In this document: positions 43,484 through 54,000 of the stretch, one piece after another
Layout of the letters: every line of letters begins with the position of its first letter
Position numbering within the stretch: the stretch's first letter is position 1
DNA from: Pseudomonas paeninsulae
GTDB taxonomy: Bacteria; Pseudomonadota; Gammaproteobacteria; Pseudomonadales; Pseudomonadaceae
DNA: 64,000 nucleotides
Direction: 5' to 3'
Assembly (NCBI RefSeq): GCF_035621475.1
Contig: NZ_CP141799.1
Span: 1,476,501-1,540,500 of the forward strand
Program-made: the position numbers and the translations under genes
The notes under the pieces: generated by a model
Database searches by the model: none
What the model saw: only the letters and a program-made list of their open reading frames with translations
Told to the model about the DNA's origin: nothing

Positions 43484-43954
43484 TTAACCGATGCTGATCG
43501 GTGGCAGTTCGGTCAGTTCGACGGTCTGCGCTTTACGCGGGGCGAGGATTTCCGCCTCGCCATCGACCACCAGTTCGTCGTGCTGGTTGAACACCCGGGT
43601 GGCGACGCGGACGCGGAATTTTGGCAGCTTTTCCAGAATCTCCAGGCGCACGGTGAGGGTGTCGCCGAGCTTCACTGGCGCGGTGAAGCGCATTTGCTGG
43701 CCGAGGTAGATGGTGCCGGGGCCAGGCAGTTCGCAGGCCACGGCCGCGCTGATCAGGGCGCCGCTGAACATGCCGTGGGCAATGCGCTGCTTGAACATGG
43801 TGGTGGCGGCATATTCGGCATCCAGGTGCACCGGGTTGCGGTCGCCGGACACGGCGGCGAACAGCTGGATGTCGCGCTCTTCGACGGTCTTGCTGTAGCT
43901 GGCGGTCTGGCCTACTTCGAGAACGTCGTAAGGCGTGTTGCTGCTTTGACTCAT
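43484..43954 (-). CDS. phaJ1: (R)-specific enoyl-CoA hydratase PhaJ1
   Basis: A 156-residue MaoC-like hot-dog enzyme. The hydratase-2 motif FAAVSGDRNPVHLDAEYA contains catalytic D38 and H43. The length and the C-terminus ELTELPPISIG match PhaJ1 of P. aeruginosa. It hydrates trans-2-enoyl-CoA to (R)-3-hydroxyacyl-CoA, diverting beta-oxidation intermediates into polyhydroxyalkanoate (or rhamnolipid precursors). It overlaps the upstream hydrolase by 4 bp and is next to two fadD genes, as in P. aeruginosa. Confidence 0.9.
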   Translation of the reverse strand: MSQSSNTPYDVLEVGQTASYSKTVEERDIQLFAAVSGDRNPVHLDAEYAATTMFKQRIAHGMFSGALISAAVACELPGPGTIYLGQQMRFTAPVKLGDTLTVRLEILEKLPKFRVRVATRVFNQHDELVVDGEAEILAPRKAQTVELTELPPISIG

Positions 43955-44913
43955 GGGTGTGTCTCCTGGGGCTGAGGGTGAGGCTGGCGGGGATGGCTCA
44001 GGGCCTGTTCCAGCCAGTCGATCAAGTCGGTGGTGACAGCGTCGCGGTTGCTCTCGTTGAGCAGTTCGTGGCGAGCATCCGGATATAGCTTCAATTGCAC
44101 CTGGGTATGTCCGGCCTCGCGCAGGGCATTGACCAGGTCGGCTAAACGCTTGCCGTCGCTGACCGGGTCGCAGGCACCGCCGATCACCAGCAACGGCAGT
44201 TTGCAGTCGATCTGCGCCAGGTTGCGCGGAGGGGTGATCTGCAGCAGGCCGCCGAGCAGGTCAAGCCACAACTGGTTACTGCAGCGGAAGCCACAGAGCG
44301 AGTCGTTGACGTAGGCATCCACCTCGACAGGGTCGCGGCTCAGCCAATCGAAGCGGGTGCGATTGGGCTTGAAGGTTTTATTGAACGAGCCGAAGGAAAC
44401 CAACTCGAGCAGTGCGCTTTGTTCGGTCGGCCCCTGACGCCAGCGCTCGAGGCGGGCAATCAGCCTGGCCGCGCGGTACAGCGCCAGCGGCTGGTAGTTG
44501 GAGCCGGACAGAATGGCCCCCTGCAGGCTGCAGCTGTGCTGCATCAGGTAGGCCTGGCCGATGTAGCTGCCCATGCTGTGGCCAAGCAGGAAGATCGGCG
44601 CTTGCGGGTGTTGCTGGCGAATATGGTGGTTGAGGCAGGCCAGATCGCCCACCACCAGGTTCCAGCCGTTGGCATCGGCATAGTGCCCGAGGTGGCCATG
44701 CTCGGCCGTCCTGCCGTGGCCGCGCTGGTCGTGAGCGTAGAGTTCGAAGCCCGCAGCGACCAGGGCGGCGCCCAGGCGCGCATAGCGTCCGCTGTGTTCG
44801 GCCATGCCGTGAGCCACCATCAGCACTGCTTTCGGCGGCTGTTCGGCGAACCAGCGGTTCACATAGAGCGGTGTGGCATCGCTGCTATTGAGCCAAAAAG
44901 CATTGTGCTGCAT
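43951..44913 (-). CDS. Alpha/beta hydrolase, monoacylglycerol-lipase-like
   Basis: A 320-residue lysophospholipase/monoacylglycerol-lipase-type hydrolase. VLMVAHGMAEHSGRYARLG carries the oxyanion HG motif, the nucleophile Ser is in FLLGHSMGSYIG, an Asp in CDPVSDGKRL and a His in PDARHELLNES. It probably releases fatty acids from glycerides in the cytoplasm, feeding the adjacent acyl-CoA ligases. It is the first gene of a two-gene unit with phaJ1, divergent from fadD2. Function on defined substrates is untested. Confidence 0.88.
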   Translation of the reverse strand: MQHNAFWLNSSDATPLYVNRWFAEQPPKAVLMVAHGMAEHSGRYARLGAALVAAGFELYAHDQRGHGRTAEHGHLGHYADANGWNLVVGDLACLNHHIRQQHPQAPIFLLGHSMGSYIGQAYLMQHSCSLQGAILSGSNYQPLALYRAARLIARLERWRQGPTEQSALLELVSFGSFNKTFKPNRTRFDWLSRDPVEVDAYVNDSLCGFRCSNQLWLDLLGGLLQITPPRNLAQIDCKLPLLVIGGACDPVSDGKRLADLVNALREAGHTQVQLKLYPDARHELLNESNRDAVTTDLIDWLEQALSHPRQPHPQPQETHP

Positions 44914-45139
44914 GGCGAATCCTTCGGCCTGCGAGAGTTCGGCATTGTAGAGCTTGCGCGCAGGCTTTTCCCAGCCGTATGGCGTGATCGAAGATTCACG
45001 CGGTCAATGACGCCACGCAAGTATTTGCGCTACGGGCCGGAGCTGCTAACGTCCGCTCACTCCCTGCTGGCCACCGTAGAGCCTTATGCCATGGTGATCT
45101 CAGCGAGGCAGACACTTTCAGGGAAAGAGGATAAAAATA

Positions 45140-46828
45140 ATGCAGCCTGATTTCTGGAGCGACAAACGCCCGGCCGGCGTACCCAACGATATCGACCTGG
45201 GTGCCTACAAATCGGTGATCGAGGTGTTCGAGCGCTCGTGCAAGAAATTCGCTGACCGTCCGGCGTTCAGCAATATGGGTGTGACCCTGACCTATGCCGA
45301 GCTGGATCGCTTGTCTGGCGCCTTTGCCGGCTACCTGCAAAAGCACACCGATCTGCAGCCCGGCGAGCGTATCGCCGTGCAGATGCCCAATGTCCTGCAA
45401 TACCCGATTGCCGTGTTCGGCGCCATGCGCGCCGGGCTGATCGTGGTCAATACCAATCCGCTGTACACCGCCCGCGAGATGCGTCATCAGTTCAAGGATG
45501 CCGGCGTGCGCGCGCTGGTCTACCTGAACATGTTCGGCAAGCTGGTGCAGGATGTATTGCCGGATACCGAAATTGACTACCTGATCGAAGCGCGCATGGG
45601 CGACATGCTGCCGAGCCTCAAAGGCTGGCTGGTCAACAGCGTGGTGAAGAAGGTCAAGAAACTGGTGCCGGACTACCACCTGCCCCAGGCGGTGTCGTTC
45701 AAGGCGGCGCTCAAGCAGGGCCATGGCCACGACCTTAAGGCGCTCACGGTCGGTCATGACGACATCGCCGTGCTGCAGTACACCGGTGGCACCACGGGGG
45801 TAGCCAAGGGTGCGATGCTGACTCACGGCAATCTGGTGGCGAACATGCTGCAGGTCGACGCCTGCCTGTCGCAGCTCGGTGACGACGGTACCCCGCTGAT
45901 GAAGCAGGGCCAGGAAATCATGATCGCGCCGCTGCCGCTGTACCATATCTATGCGTTCACCGCGAACTGCATGTGCATGATGGTCAACGGCAATCTCAGC
46001 GTACTGATCAGCAACCCGCGCGATATTCCGGGCTTCGTCAAGGAACTGGGCAAGTGGCAGTTCTCCGCGCTGCTGGGCCTCAACACCCTGTTTGTCGCGC
46101 TGATGGATCACCCCGAATTCAAGAACCTCGATTTTTCCAAGCTCAAGGTCACCAACTCAGGCGGTACCGCGCTGGTCAAGGCCACCGCCGAGCGTTGGCA
46201 GGCCGTCACCGGCTGCCCCGTGGTGGAAGGCTACGGCCTTACCGAGACCTCGCCGGTGGCCAGCACCAACCCTTACGGCAGCCAGGCACGTCTCGGCACG
46301 GTCGGTATTCCGGTGCCGGGCACGGCGTTCAAGGTCATCGACGACGACGGCAACGAGCAAGCGCTGGGCGAACGTGGCGAGCTGTGCATCAAGGGCCCGC
46401 AGGTGATGAAGGGCTACTGGCAGCTCGAAGAAGCCACCCGCGAGGTGCTGGACGCCGAGGGCTGGTTCAAGAGCGGTGATATCGCGGTGATCGACCCGGA
46501 CGGTTACGTGCGCATCGTCGATCGCAAGAAGGACATGATCATCGTCTCCGGTTTCAACGTGTACCCCAACGAGATCGAGGATGTAGTCATGGCTCACCCG
46601 CAAGTCGCCAGCTGTGCGGCGATTGGCGTACCCGACGAGAAATCCGGCGAGGCGGTCAAGCTGTTCGTCGTCGCCCGTGACGGCGCCCTCAGCGCCGAGG
46701 CGCTCAAGGCCTACTGCCGGGAAAACTTCACCGGTTACAAGGTGCCCAAGCACATCGTCTTCAGGGAGTCACTGCCGATGACCCCGGTGGGCAAGATCCT
46801 TCGTCGCGAACTGCGCGATATCGCCTAG
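45140..46828 (+). CDS. fadD2: Long-chain acyl-CoA synthetase FadD2
   Basis: A 562-residue AMP-forming ligase. The P-loop YTGGTTGVAKGAMLTH, the A5 motif EGYGLTETSPVAS, the FACS signature DGYVRIVDRKKDMIIVSGFN and the catalytic C-terminal Lys in PVGKILRRELRD are all present. It activates fatty acids to acyl-CoA at the inner membrane for beta-oxidation. In P. aeruginosa the paralogue next to the hydrolase/phaJ1 pair is FadD2, the order seen here. It is divergent from those genes and 284 bp ahead of fadD1. Confidence 0.92.
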   Translation: MQPDFWSDKRPAGVPNDIDLGAYKSVIEVFERSCKKFADRPAFSNMGVTLTYAELDRLSGAFAGYLQKHTDLQPGERIAVQMPNVLQYPIAVFGAMRAGLIVVNTNPLYTAREMRHQFKDAGVRALVYLNMFGKLVQDVLPDTEIDYLIEARMGDMLPSLKGWLVNSVVKKVKKLVPDYHLPQAVSFKAALKQGHGHDLKALTVGHDDIAVLQYTGGTTGVAKGAMLTHGNLVANMLQVDACLSQLGDDGTPLMKQGQEIMIAPLPLYHIYAFTANCMCMMVNGNLSVLISNPRDIPGFVKELGKWQFSALLGLNTLFVALMDHPEFKNLDFSKLKVTNSGGTALVKATAERWQAVTGCPVVEGYGLTETSPVASTNPYGSQARLGTVGIPVPGTAFKVIDDDGNEQALGERGELCIKGPQVMKGYWQLEEATREVLDAEGWFKSGDIAVIDPDGYVRIVDRKKDMIIVSGFNVYPNEIEDVVMAHPQVASCAAIGVPDEKSGEAVKLFVVARDGALSAEALKAYCRENFTGYKVPKHIVFRESLPMTPVGKILRRELRDIA

Positions 46829-47112
46829 GTTGGGCCGCGCAAGCTGCACTCGTTCAGCTTGCGGCCAAGCGCCGCACGCCTTGTCCTGCAAGCGCGGCGG
46901 GCGTTCGCAAAAGCTGCGCAAAATATGACTTTAAAATATAATTGGTCACTTTTGTGACTTGTAGGGCAGTGTTTGGTGCTAGGCGCTCTCAGGCAAAGCT
47001 GCTACTCTCGGCCCGCATTTTGGCCGTCTGCCAGGCCGAAAAATGGGCAAACACACAATAAACAACCGCCTCTGCGCGGTGAAGATAAGCTGTTGCTTAG
47101 GAGTGGGCTTCC
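46829..47112. promoter_or_regulatory. Intergenic region fadD2-fadD1 with GTCAC-TTTT-GTGAC dyad
   Basis: A GGCCGC...GCGGCC-type imperfect hairpin follows fadD2 (46832-46866). Further on, an AT-rich stretch leads to the dyad GTCACTTTTGTGAC (46945-46958), a plausible operator or promoter element for fadD1. No PsrA-type GAAAC-N4-GTTTC site was seen. The rest holds no gene. Confidence 0.5.
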
Positions 47113-48801
47113 ATGACCGAAAACTTTTGGAAGGACAAGTATCCCGTTGGGATTGCTGCCGAAATCGATCCCGACCAGTACCCGAATATTCAGGCGGTAC
47201 TGAAACAGTCCTGCCAACGCTTCGCTGACAAGCCTGCCTTCAGCAACCTCGGCAAGACCCTGACCTACGGCGAGCTGTATGAGTTGTCCGGTGCCTTCGC
47301 CGCCTACCTGCAGCAGCACACCGACCTACAGCCTGGCGATCGCATCGCCGTGCAACTGCCCAACGTCCTGCAATACCCGGTCGCCGTGTTCGGCGCCCTG
47401 CGTGCCGGGCTGGTGGTGGTCAACACCAACCCGCTGTACACCGCGCGGGAACTGGAGCACCAGTTCAACGATTCCGGTGCCAAGGCCCTGGTCAGCCTGG
47501 CCAATATGGCTCACCTGGTCGAGCAAGTGCTGCCCAAGACCGGGATCAAGACCGTCATCATCAGTGAAGTCGGCGACATGCTGCCGCCGCTCAAGCGCCT
47601 GCTGGTCAACAGCGTGGTCAAGTACGTGAAGAAGATGGTACCGGCCTACAAGCTGCCGCACGCCGTCAAGTTCACCGAAACCCTGAGCAAAGGCCGCGGT
47701 AAAGCAGTCAGGGAAGCCAATCCGGCCAGCAGCGAGATCGCCGTGCTGCAGTACACCGGTGGCACCACCGGGGTGGCCAAGGGTGCGATGCTGACCCACC
47801 GCAACCTGATCGCCAATATGCTGCAGGCCCGCGCGATGATGGCGTCGAACATGAATGAGGGCAGCGAGATCATCATCGCGCCGCTGCCGCTCTATCATAT
47901 CTACGCCTTCACCTTCCATTGCATGGCCATGATGCTGATCGGCAACCATAACGTGCTGATCACCAACCCGCGGGACCTGCCGGGCATGGTCAAGGACCTG
48001 GCGCGTTACAAGTTCAGCGGTTTCGTTGGCCTCAATACCCTGTTTGTCGCCCTGTGCCACAGCCAAGACTTCCAAAAACTCGACTTCTCCGCCCTTAAAA
48101 TTACCCTGTCCGGTGGCATGGCCCTGCAATTGGCCACTGCCGAGCGCTGGACCCAGGTGACCGGCAGCCCGGTTTGCGAAGGCTTCGGCATGACCGAAAC
48201 CAGCCCGGTGGCCTCGGTCAACCCGATCCAGAGTATCCAGTTGGGCACCATCGGCATCCCGGTGCCTTCGACTCAGTGCAAGGTCATCGACGACGACGGC
48301 AATGACCTGCCGCTCGGCGCCATTGGCGAGTTGTGCGTCAAGGGGCCGCAGGTGATGAAGGGCTACTGGCAGCGCCAGGACGCCACCGACGAAATCCTCG
48401 ACGCCGAGGGCTGGTTGAAGACCGGCGATATCGCGGTGATCCAGGAAGACGGCTACATGCGTATCGTCGACCGCAAGAAGGACATGATTCTGGTGTCCGG
48501 CTTCAACGTCTACCCGAACGAACTGGAAGACGTGCTGGCGACCCTGCCGGGTGTGCTGCAGTGCGCGGCCATTGGCATTCCGGACGAGAAGTCCGGCGAA
48601 GCGATCAAGATATTCGTGGTCGCCAAGCCCGGCGTGACCCTGACCAAAGAGCAGATCATGCAGCACATGCGCGCCAACCTCACCGGCTACAAGGTGCCGA
48701 AAGCCGTGGAATTCCGCGATGCGCTGCCGACCAGCAACGTCGGCAAGATCCTGCGCCGCGAGTTGCGTGACGAAGAGTTGAAAAAGACCGCCGTCGCCTA
48801 A
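47113..48801 (+). CDS. fadD1: Long-chain acyl-CoA synthetase FadD1
   Basis: A 562-residue paralogue of fadD2 with the same motifs: YTGGTTGVAKGAMLTH, EGFGMTETSPVAS, DGYMRIVDRKKDMILVSGFN and NVGKILRRELRD. Equal length and a collinear alignment point to an old tandem duplication. The two enzymes differ in chain-length preference in P. aeruginosa. It has its own upstream region with a dyad and its own terminator, so it can be regulated apart from fadD2. Confidence 0.92.
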   Translation: MTENFWKDKYPVGIAAEIDPDQYPNIQAVLKQSCQRFADKPAFSNLGKTLTYGELYELSGAFAAYLQQHTDLQPGDRIAVQLPNVLQYPVAVFGALRAGLVVVNTNPLYTARELEHQFNDSGAKALVSLANMAHLVEQVLPKTGIKTVIISEVGDMLPPLKRLLVNSVVKYVKKMVPAYKLPHAVKFTETLSKGRGKAVREANPASSEIAVLQYTGGTTGVAKGAMLTHRNLIANMLQARAMMASNMNEGSEIIIAPLPLYHIYAFTFHCMAMMLIGNHNVLITNPRDLPGMVKDLARYKFSGFVGLNTLFVALCHSQDFQKLDFSALKITLSGGMALQLATAERWTQVTGSPVCEGFGMTETSPVASVNPIQSIQLGTIGIPVPSTQCKVIDDDGNDLPLGAIGELCVKGPQVMKGYWQRQDATDEILDAEGWLKTGDIAVIQEDGYMRIVDRKKDMILVSGFNVYPNELEDVLATLPGVLQCAAIGIPDEKSGEAIKIFVVAKPGVTLTKEQIMQHMRANLTGYKVPKAVEFRDALPTSNVGKILRRELRDEELKKTAVA

Positions 48802-48814
48802 GCATGCTCGGCTG

Positions 48815-48843
48815 AAAAAAACCCGCTACGGCGGGTTTTTTCT
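48815..48843 (+). terminator. Rho-independent terminator of fadD1
   Basis: AAAAAACCCGC-TAC-GGCGGGTTTTTT, 14 bp after the fadD1 stop, with A- and T-runs on both sides so it can also act leftward. Confidence 0.9.
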
Positions 48844-48966
48844 TGTCTATTGGTCAGTATGTCGTAGGATTGCCGGCCAGTATTTGGATTATTGGTAAGA
48901 CCAATATTGGCTGCCGTTCGGGTGCGATCCGTCCCGTTATCGTCCAATCCGCAAGGTGCTCTTCTG

Positions 48967-50652
48967 ATGTTCGCCACACTTCGATTGCGCTCCAAAGTCC
49001 TGCTGTTGGCCCTGGTGCCGATCCTGTTATTGACCCTGCTGCTCAGCACCCTGGCGGTGTTCACTCTGCAGCAGTTGGCCGACCAGCAGGAGGCCGGTAC
49101 CCGCGAAAAGCTGACTCAGGATCGACGGGCCGAAATCAAGCAGTACGTGGACCTGGCGATGAACGCCATCGCGCCCATCTATCAAGCTTCAGCCGCCAAC
49201 GACATGGCTGCGCGCGAGCAGGCGGTGGCGGTGCTCAAGCGCCTGGCCTACGGCGCGGAAGGTTACTTCTGGGGCTACGACGGTGAATCGCTGCGCGTAT
49301 TCCAGGCCAATGGCAACGAGCGCATCGGCGAGAGCTTCGCCGATTACCGCGACCCCAACGGGGTCTATGCCATTCGTGAACTGGTGCGTGCCGGTAAGGA
49401 CGGCAGCCACTACGTCAATTACAGCTTCGTCCTCGGCGACGGCAAAGTGCTGGTGCCCAAGGTTGGTTACGCCGCCTACCTGCCAAAGTGGAATCTGGCC
49501 TTTGGCACCTCGGTGAACCTCGACGGGGTCGAGCGCGATGTGCAGCAGGCACGCGCCGAGTTTCAGGCGCGCATCGACAACCTGCTGCTGATCATGATCG
49601 GTTCGGCGTTCGCCCTGCTGCTACTGATGGGTGTGTTCGCCGTCGTCATGAGCAACTCCATTCTCCGCCCGCTGTTGCACATCAAGAGCAATCTCGACGA
49701 CATGGCTGCTGGCAACGGCAACCTGACGTATCGCCTGCCAGTGACCAGTCAGGATGAGCTGGGCGAGCTGGCGCTATCGTTCAATCAGTTCGTCGAAAAA
49801 ATCCACGGTCTGGTGTGCCAGGTGGCCGCTACCACTACCGAGCTCTCCAGTCTGGTTGGTGCAGTATCCAGTCAGGCGCAACGCTCGGAGCAGGCCATGG
49901 ACGGGCAGCGCCAGGAAACCGACCAGGTGGCCACGGCGATCAATCAGATGTCCGCCGCCGCCCAGGAAGTGGCCAGCAGTGCGCAGCACGCCGCCGAAGC
50001 GGCGCGCGAGACTGACCTGGAAGGCCAGTCCGCCAAGCGCGTGGTGGATCAGAGTATCGAGAGCATCCACGACCTGGTGGGCGAAGTGCGTAGCAGCAGC
50101 ACCTCACTGGAAAATCTGCGCCAGGATGTGCAAGGCATCGTCGGCGTGCTCGAGGTGATCCGCTCGATTGCCGATCAAACCAACTTGCTGGCGCTCAATG
50201 CGGCGATCGAGGCGGCACGCGCCGGCGAGGCGGGTCGCGGATTTGCCGTGGTCGCCGACGAAGTTCGCGCCCTGGCCAGCCGCACCCAGCAGAGCACCGG
50301 CGAGATCCAGAGCATGATCAACCGCTTGCAGAGTGCCACCAGCGAGTCGGTGAAGGCCATGCAGCGTGCCAGTGAGATGGGCGAGAACACCCGTGAGCAG
50401 GCCACCTGCGCCGGTGTCTCGCTGCAAGCCATCGCCACCCTGATTGGCACCATCAACTCGATGAATGCGCAGATCGCCAGCGCGGCCGAAGAGCAGACCG
50501 CAGTGGCCGAAGAGATCAACCGCAGCGTGCACCAGATCGCCGTCGGGGTGGATGGCGTGGCCGGTGAAGCCGCCCAGGGCGCGCAGACCTCGCGCGAGCT
50601 GCACCAGCTTGGTGAGCGCCTGCAGCGCCTGGTTGGCCAGTTTCATATCTGA
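48967..50652 (+). CDS. Methyl-accepting chemotaxis protein with single Cache sensor
   Basis: A 561-residue chemoreceptor. TM1 at about 10-32, a periplasmic single-Cache (sCache_2) domain at about 35-190 ([36 protein letters not shown]), TM2 at about 200-222, HAMP, then a cytoplasmic four-helix signalling rod. The hairpin tip [20 protein letters not shown] and [17 protein letters not shown] are invariant in the family. Ligands of this sensor class are often small carboxylates, but this one is not known. ATG 48967 follows AAGGTG; the longer upstream frame lacks a ribosome site. No CheW-binding pentapeptide at the C-terminus. Confidence 0.92.
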   Translation: MFATLRLRSKVLLLALVPILLLTLLLSTLAVFTLQQLADQQEAGTREKLTQDRRAEIKQYVDLAMNAIAPIYQASAANDMAAREQAVAVLKRLAYGAEGYFWGYDGESLRVFQANGNERIGESFADYRDPNGVYAIRELVRAGKDGSHYVNYSFVLGDGKVLVPKVGYAAYLPKWNLAFGTSVNLDGVERDVQQARAEFQARIDNLLLIMIGSAFALLLLMGVFAVVMSNSILRPLLHIKSNLDDMAAGNGNLTYRLPVTSQDELGELALSFNQFVEKIHGLVCQVAATTTELSSLVGAVSSQAQRSEQAMDGQRQETDQVATAINQMSAAAQEVASSAQHAAEAARETDLEGQSAKRVVDQSIESIHDLVGEVRSSSTSLENLRQDVQGIVGVLEVIRSIADQTNLLALNAAIEAARAGEAGRGFAVVADEVRALASRTQQSTGEIQSMINRLQSATSESVKAMQRASEMGENTREQATCAGVSLQAIATLIGTINSMNAQIASAAEEQTAVAEEINRSVHQIAVGVDGVAGEAAQGAQTSRELHQLGERLQRLVGQFHI

Positions 50653-50680
50653 GCGATGATCGCTAACCCGGCGGGCGACC

Positions 50681-50932
50681 TCAGGCCGCGCCGCTGGCGC
50701 TCAGCTGCTGTTCCAGCCAGTCACAGAAACTGCGAGTCAGCAGGCTGCTTGCACTGTCGCGGTGAATCAGCCAGGCCCAGTTGGGTCCGCGCACGCTCTG
50801 CTCGGCCAAGGGTTGCAACAGCCCGCTGGCGCGCGCCTGTTGCGCCAGCAACTGGCTGACCAGGGCGATGCCCAGTCCGCCGCAGGCGGCGTCCAGCAGC
50901 AGGCCGGGGATCTGATTCCGGTCATGGCGCGA
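50681..50932 (-). pseudogene. LysR-type regulator remnant (C-terminal fragment)
   Basis: About 80 residues, from IPGLLLDAACGGLGIALVSQ to the end, match the C-terminal part of a GcvA-like LysR effector domain. Upstream the frame continues into unrelated sequence with GTAGGGCG-type repeat motifs near 50938, and no helix-turn-helix is found. The N-terminal three quarters of the gene are missing. The position, just before hrpA, suggests deletion or replacement by a repeat element. It is unlikely to make a working protein. Confidence 0.75.
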
Positions 50933-51082
50933 CCCCCCGTAGGGCGTGCTCGCCGTAGGCAGTACGCCGCTGTTTGCCAGGCTGTCGCTATGCCCGAGTC
51001 TGCGCCTACGCGCAGGGTGGTTCGGGGCGGCGGTGAAATCTGCGACAATCGCGGTCCTTACGAATATGTTCACGGCTGCCTG

Positions 51083-54000
51083 ATGACCGACCCGCTACTC
51101 GCCTTCGACCAGTTGCAGAAAAACCTCGAGCAAGCCCTCTACGCCGACCGCCATCGCCTGCGCCGCCAGTTGCACGAATTGCGTAAGCAGGCTGTGCCGG
51201 ACGCGGCCAAGCTGGCGCAGTGGCTGGAGCGTTTCCAAGCCTCTGCGGCCAAGGTCGAGGCGCGGCGTCTCAGCGTGCCGACCATGCGCTACGACGATGC
51301 CTTGCCGATCGCCGCCAAGCGCGATGAGATCAAGGCTGCCATCGCCAAGCACCAGGTGGTGGTGATCGCCGGCGAAACCGGTTCGGGCAAGACCACCCAG
51401 TTGCCGAAAATATGCCTGGAGCTGGGCCGCGGCGTGCATGGCCTGATCGGGCACACCCAGCCCCGCCGTCTGGCCGCGCGCAGTGTGGCCATGCGGGTGG
51501 CGGAAGAAATCGGCACGCCGCTGGGCGAGCTGGTCGGCTACCAGGTGCGTTTCGAGGACAAGAGCAGCGAGCGCAGCCTGATCAAGCTGATGACCGACGG
51601 CATCCTGCTGGCCGAGACCCAGCACGACCGCTTTCTCGACAAGTACGACACCCTGATCGTCGACGAAGCCCACGAACGCAGCCTGAACATCGACTTCCTC
51701 CTCGGTTACCTGAAAACCCTGCTGGTGCGTCGCCCCGATCTCAAGCTGATCATCACCTCGGCGACCATCGACCTGCAGCGCTTCTCCGAGCATTTCGACG
51801 GCGCGCCCATCGTCGAGGTGTCCGGGCGTACCTATCCGGTGGATACCTGGTACCGGCCGCTGACGTCCGAGCAGGACGAGGACGGCAATCGGGTCGAGGA
51901 AGACCTGTCGGTCGATCAGGCGATTCTCGCCAGCCTCGACGAGATCGCCGCATTCGAGAAGAGCGAAGGCACGCGACCCGGCGATGTGCTGGTGTTCCTC
52001 CCCGGCGAACGCGAGATTCGCGATTGTGCCGAGGTGCTGCGCAAGGCCAATCTGCGCTTTACCGAAGTGCTGCCGCTGTATGCGCGGCTGAGCCCGGCCG
52101 AGCAGCAGAAGATCTTCCAGCCCATGGGTGCACGCAAGATCGTCCTGGCCACCAACGTCGCCGAGACCTCGCTGACCGTGCCGGGCATCCGCTACGTGAT
52201 CGACAGCGGCACGGCGCGAATCAGCCGCTACAGCTACCGCGCCAAGGTCCAGCGCCTGCCCATCGAAGCCGTGTCCCAGGCCAGCGCCAATCAGCGCAAG
52301 GGCCGCTGCGGACGGGTTGAGGCGGGCATCTGCGTGCGCCTGTTCAGCGAGGAAGACTTCAACGGCCGGCCGGCCTTCACCGATCCGGAAATCCTGCGCA
52401 CTAACCTGGCGGCGGTGATCCTGCAGATGCTCCATCTGCGTCTGGGCGAGATCGAGGATTTCCCTTTTATCGAGCCGCCGGACGGCAAGGCTATCAGCGA
52501 CGGCTTCAACCTGTTGCAGGAACTCTCGGCGGTCAGTCGCGAGGGCCAGCTGACCGCGCTGGGCCGTCAGCTAGCACGCCTGCCAGTCGATCCGCGACTC
52601 GGTCGTATGGTCCTCGAAGGTGCCAAACAGGGCAGTCTCGAGGACGTGCTGATCATCGCCAGCAGCCTGTCGGTGCAGGACCCGCGCGAGCGGCCCTCGG
52701 ATCGCCAGCAGGCCGCCGACCAGGCCCACGCACAATGGAAGGACGTGGATTCCGACTTCGCCGCGCTGATCAACCTGTGGCGCGGCTTCGAGGAGCAGCG
52801 CCAGGCCCTCGGTTCCGGCGCGCTGCGCAGCTGGTGCCGGAGGAATTTCCTCAATTACCTGCGCCTGCGCGAATGGCGCGACGCGCACCGCCAGCTGGTG
52901 TTGATCGCCCGGGAACTGCAGCTGTCCCCAGGTGGCAATGCCCAGGGAAGTCGTAGGGTGGACAACGCCGTAGGCTCGTCCACCGCTGGCAAACCGGCGC
53001 AGGGTTCGGCCTTGCCTGAATCGCCGGATCGCCAGCCAGGACCAGGCGGCGACCCTGGCTCCCACAAGGAAAAAGAGCTGGCTGAAAAAGACCAGGCCGC
53101 CCAGCGCAGCAAGGGCTACGCCTCGGTGCACAAGGCGATCCTCTCCGGGCTGCTCAGCCAGATCGGTCAGAAGACCGAAGACGGCGATTTTCTGGGCGCG
53201 CGGCAGCGGCGCTTCTGGGTGCATCCGTCGAGCGTGATCGGACGCAAGAAACCCACCTGGATCATGGCTTCCGAACTGGTCGAGACCACCAAGCTGTTTG
53301 CGCGCATGGTGGCCAAGATCGAGCCGGACTGGATCGAGCCGCTGGCGCCGCACCTGATCAAGAAGAACCATCTGGAGCCGCACTGGGAGAAGAAGCGCGG
53401 CCAGGTCGTGGCCTTTGAACAGATCAGCCTCTACGGCCTGATCGTGGTTGGGCGTCGGCCGGTGCATTACGGTCCCATCGACCCAGCGGTTTCGCGCGAG
53501 CTGTTTATCCGCGAGGGCCTGGTCGGTGGCGAAATTCTCTCCCGGGCCAAGTGCCTGACCGCCAACCGGCAACTGCTGGAACAGCTCGATGAGCTGGAAG
53601 CCAAGGCCCGTCGCCGCGACATTCTCGCCGACGAGGAAACCCTGTTCGCCTACTACGAGGCGCGCCTGCCGGGCGAGATCCACCAGGCGGCGACCTTCGA
53701 CAGCTGGTACAAGCTTGAGAGCCAGAAAGACCCGCAGCTGCTGATCATGCGCGAGGAAGACGTGCTCGCCCGCGATGCCAAGGAAATCACCGCCGCGCAG
53801 TACCCGGATACCCTGCGCCTGGGCGAACTGACCCTGCCGCTGAGCTACCACTTCGAGCCCAATCACTCGCGCGACGGCGTCACCTTGCGCGTACCCGCGC
53901 CGCTGCTGCCGCAACTGCCGGCCGAGCGCCTGCAATGGCTGGTGCCCGGCCTGCTGGAAGCCAAGTGCGTGGCGCTGGTGCGCAACCTGCCGAAGGCCCT

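Noticed and set aside
47326..48666. Minus-strand open frame of 446 codons opposite fadD1
   Set aside because: Antisense shadow of the acyl-CoA ligase; His/Val/Gln-rich with no domains.
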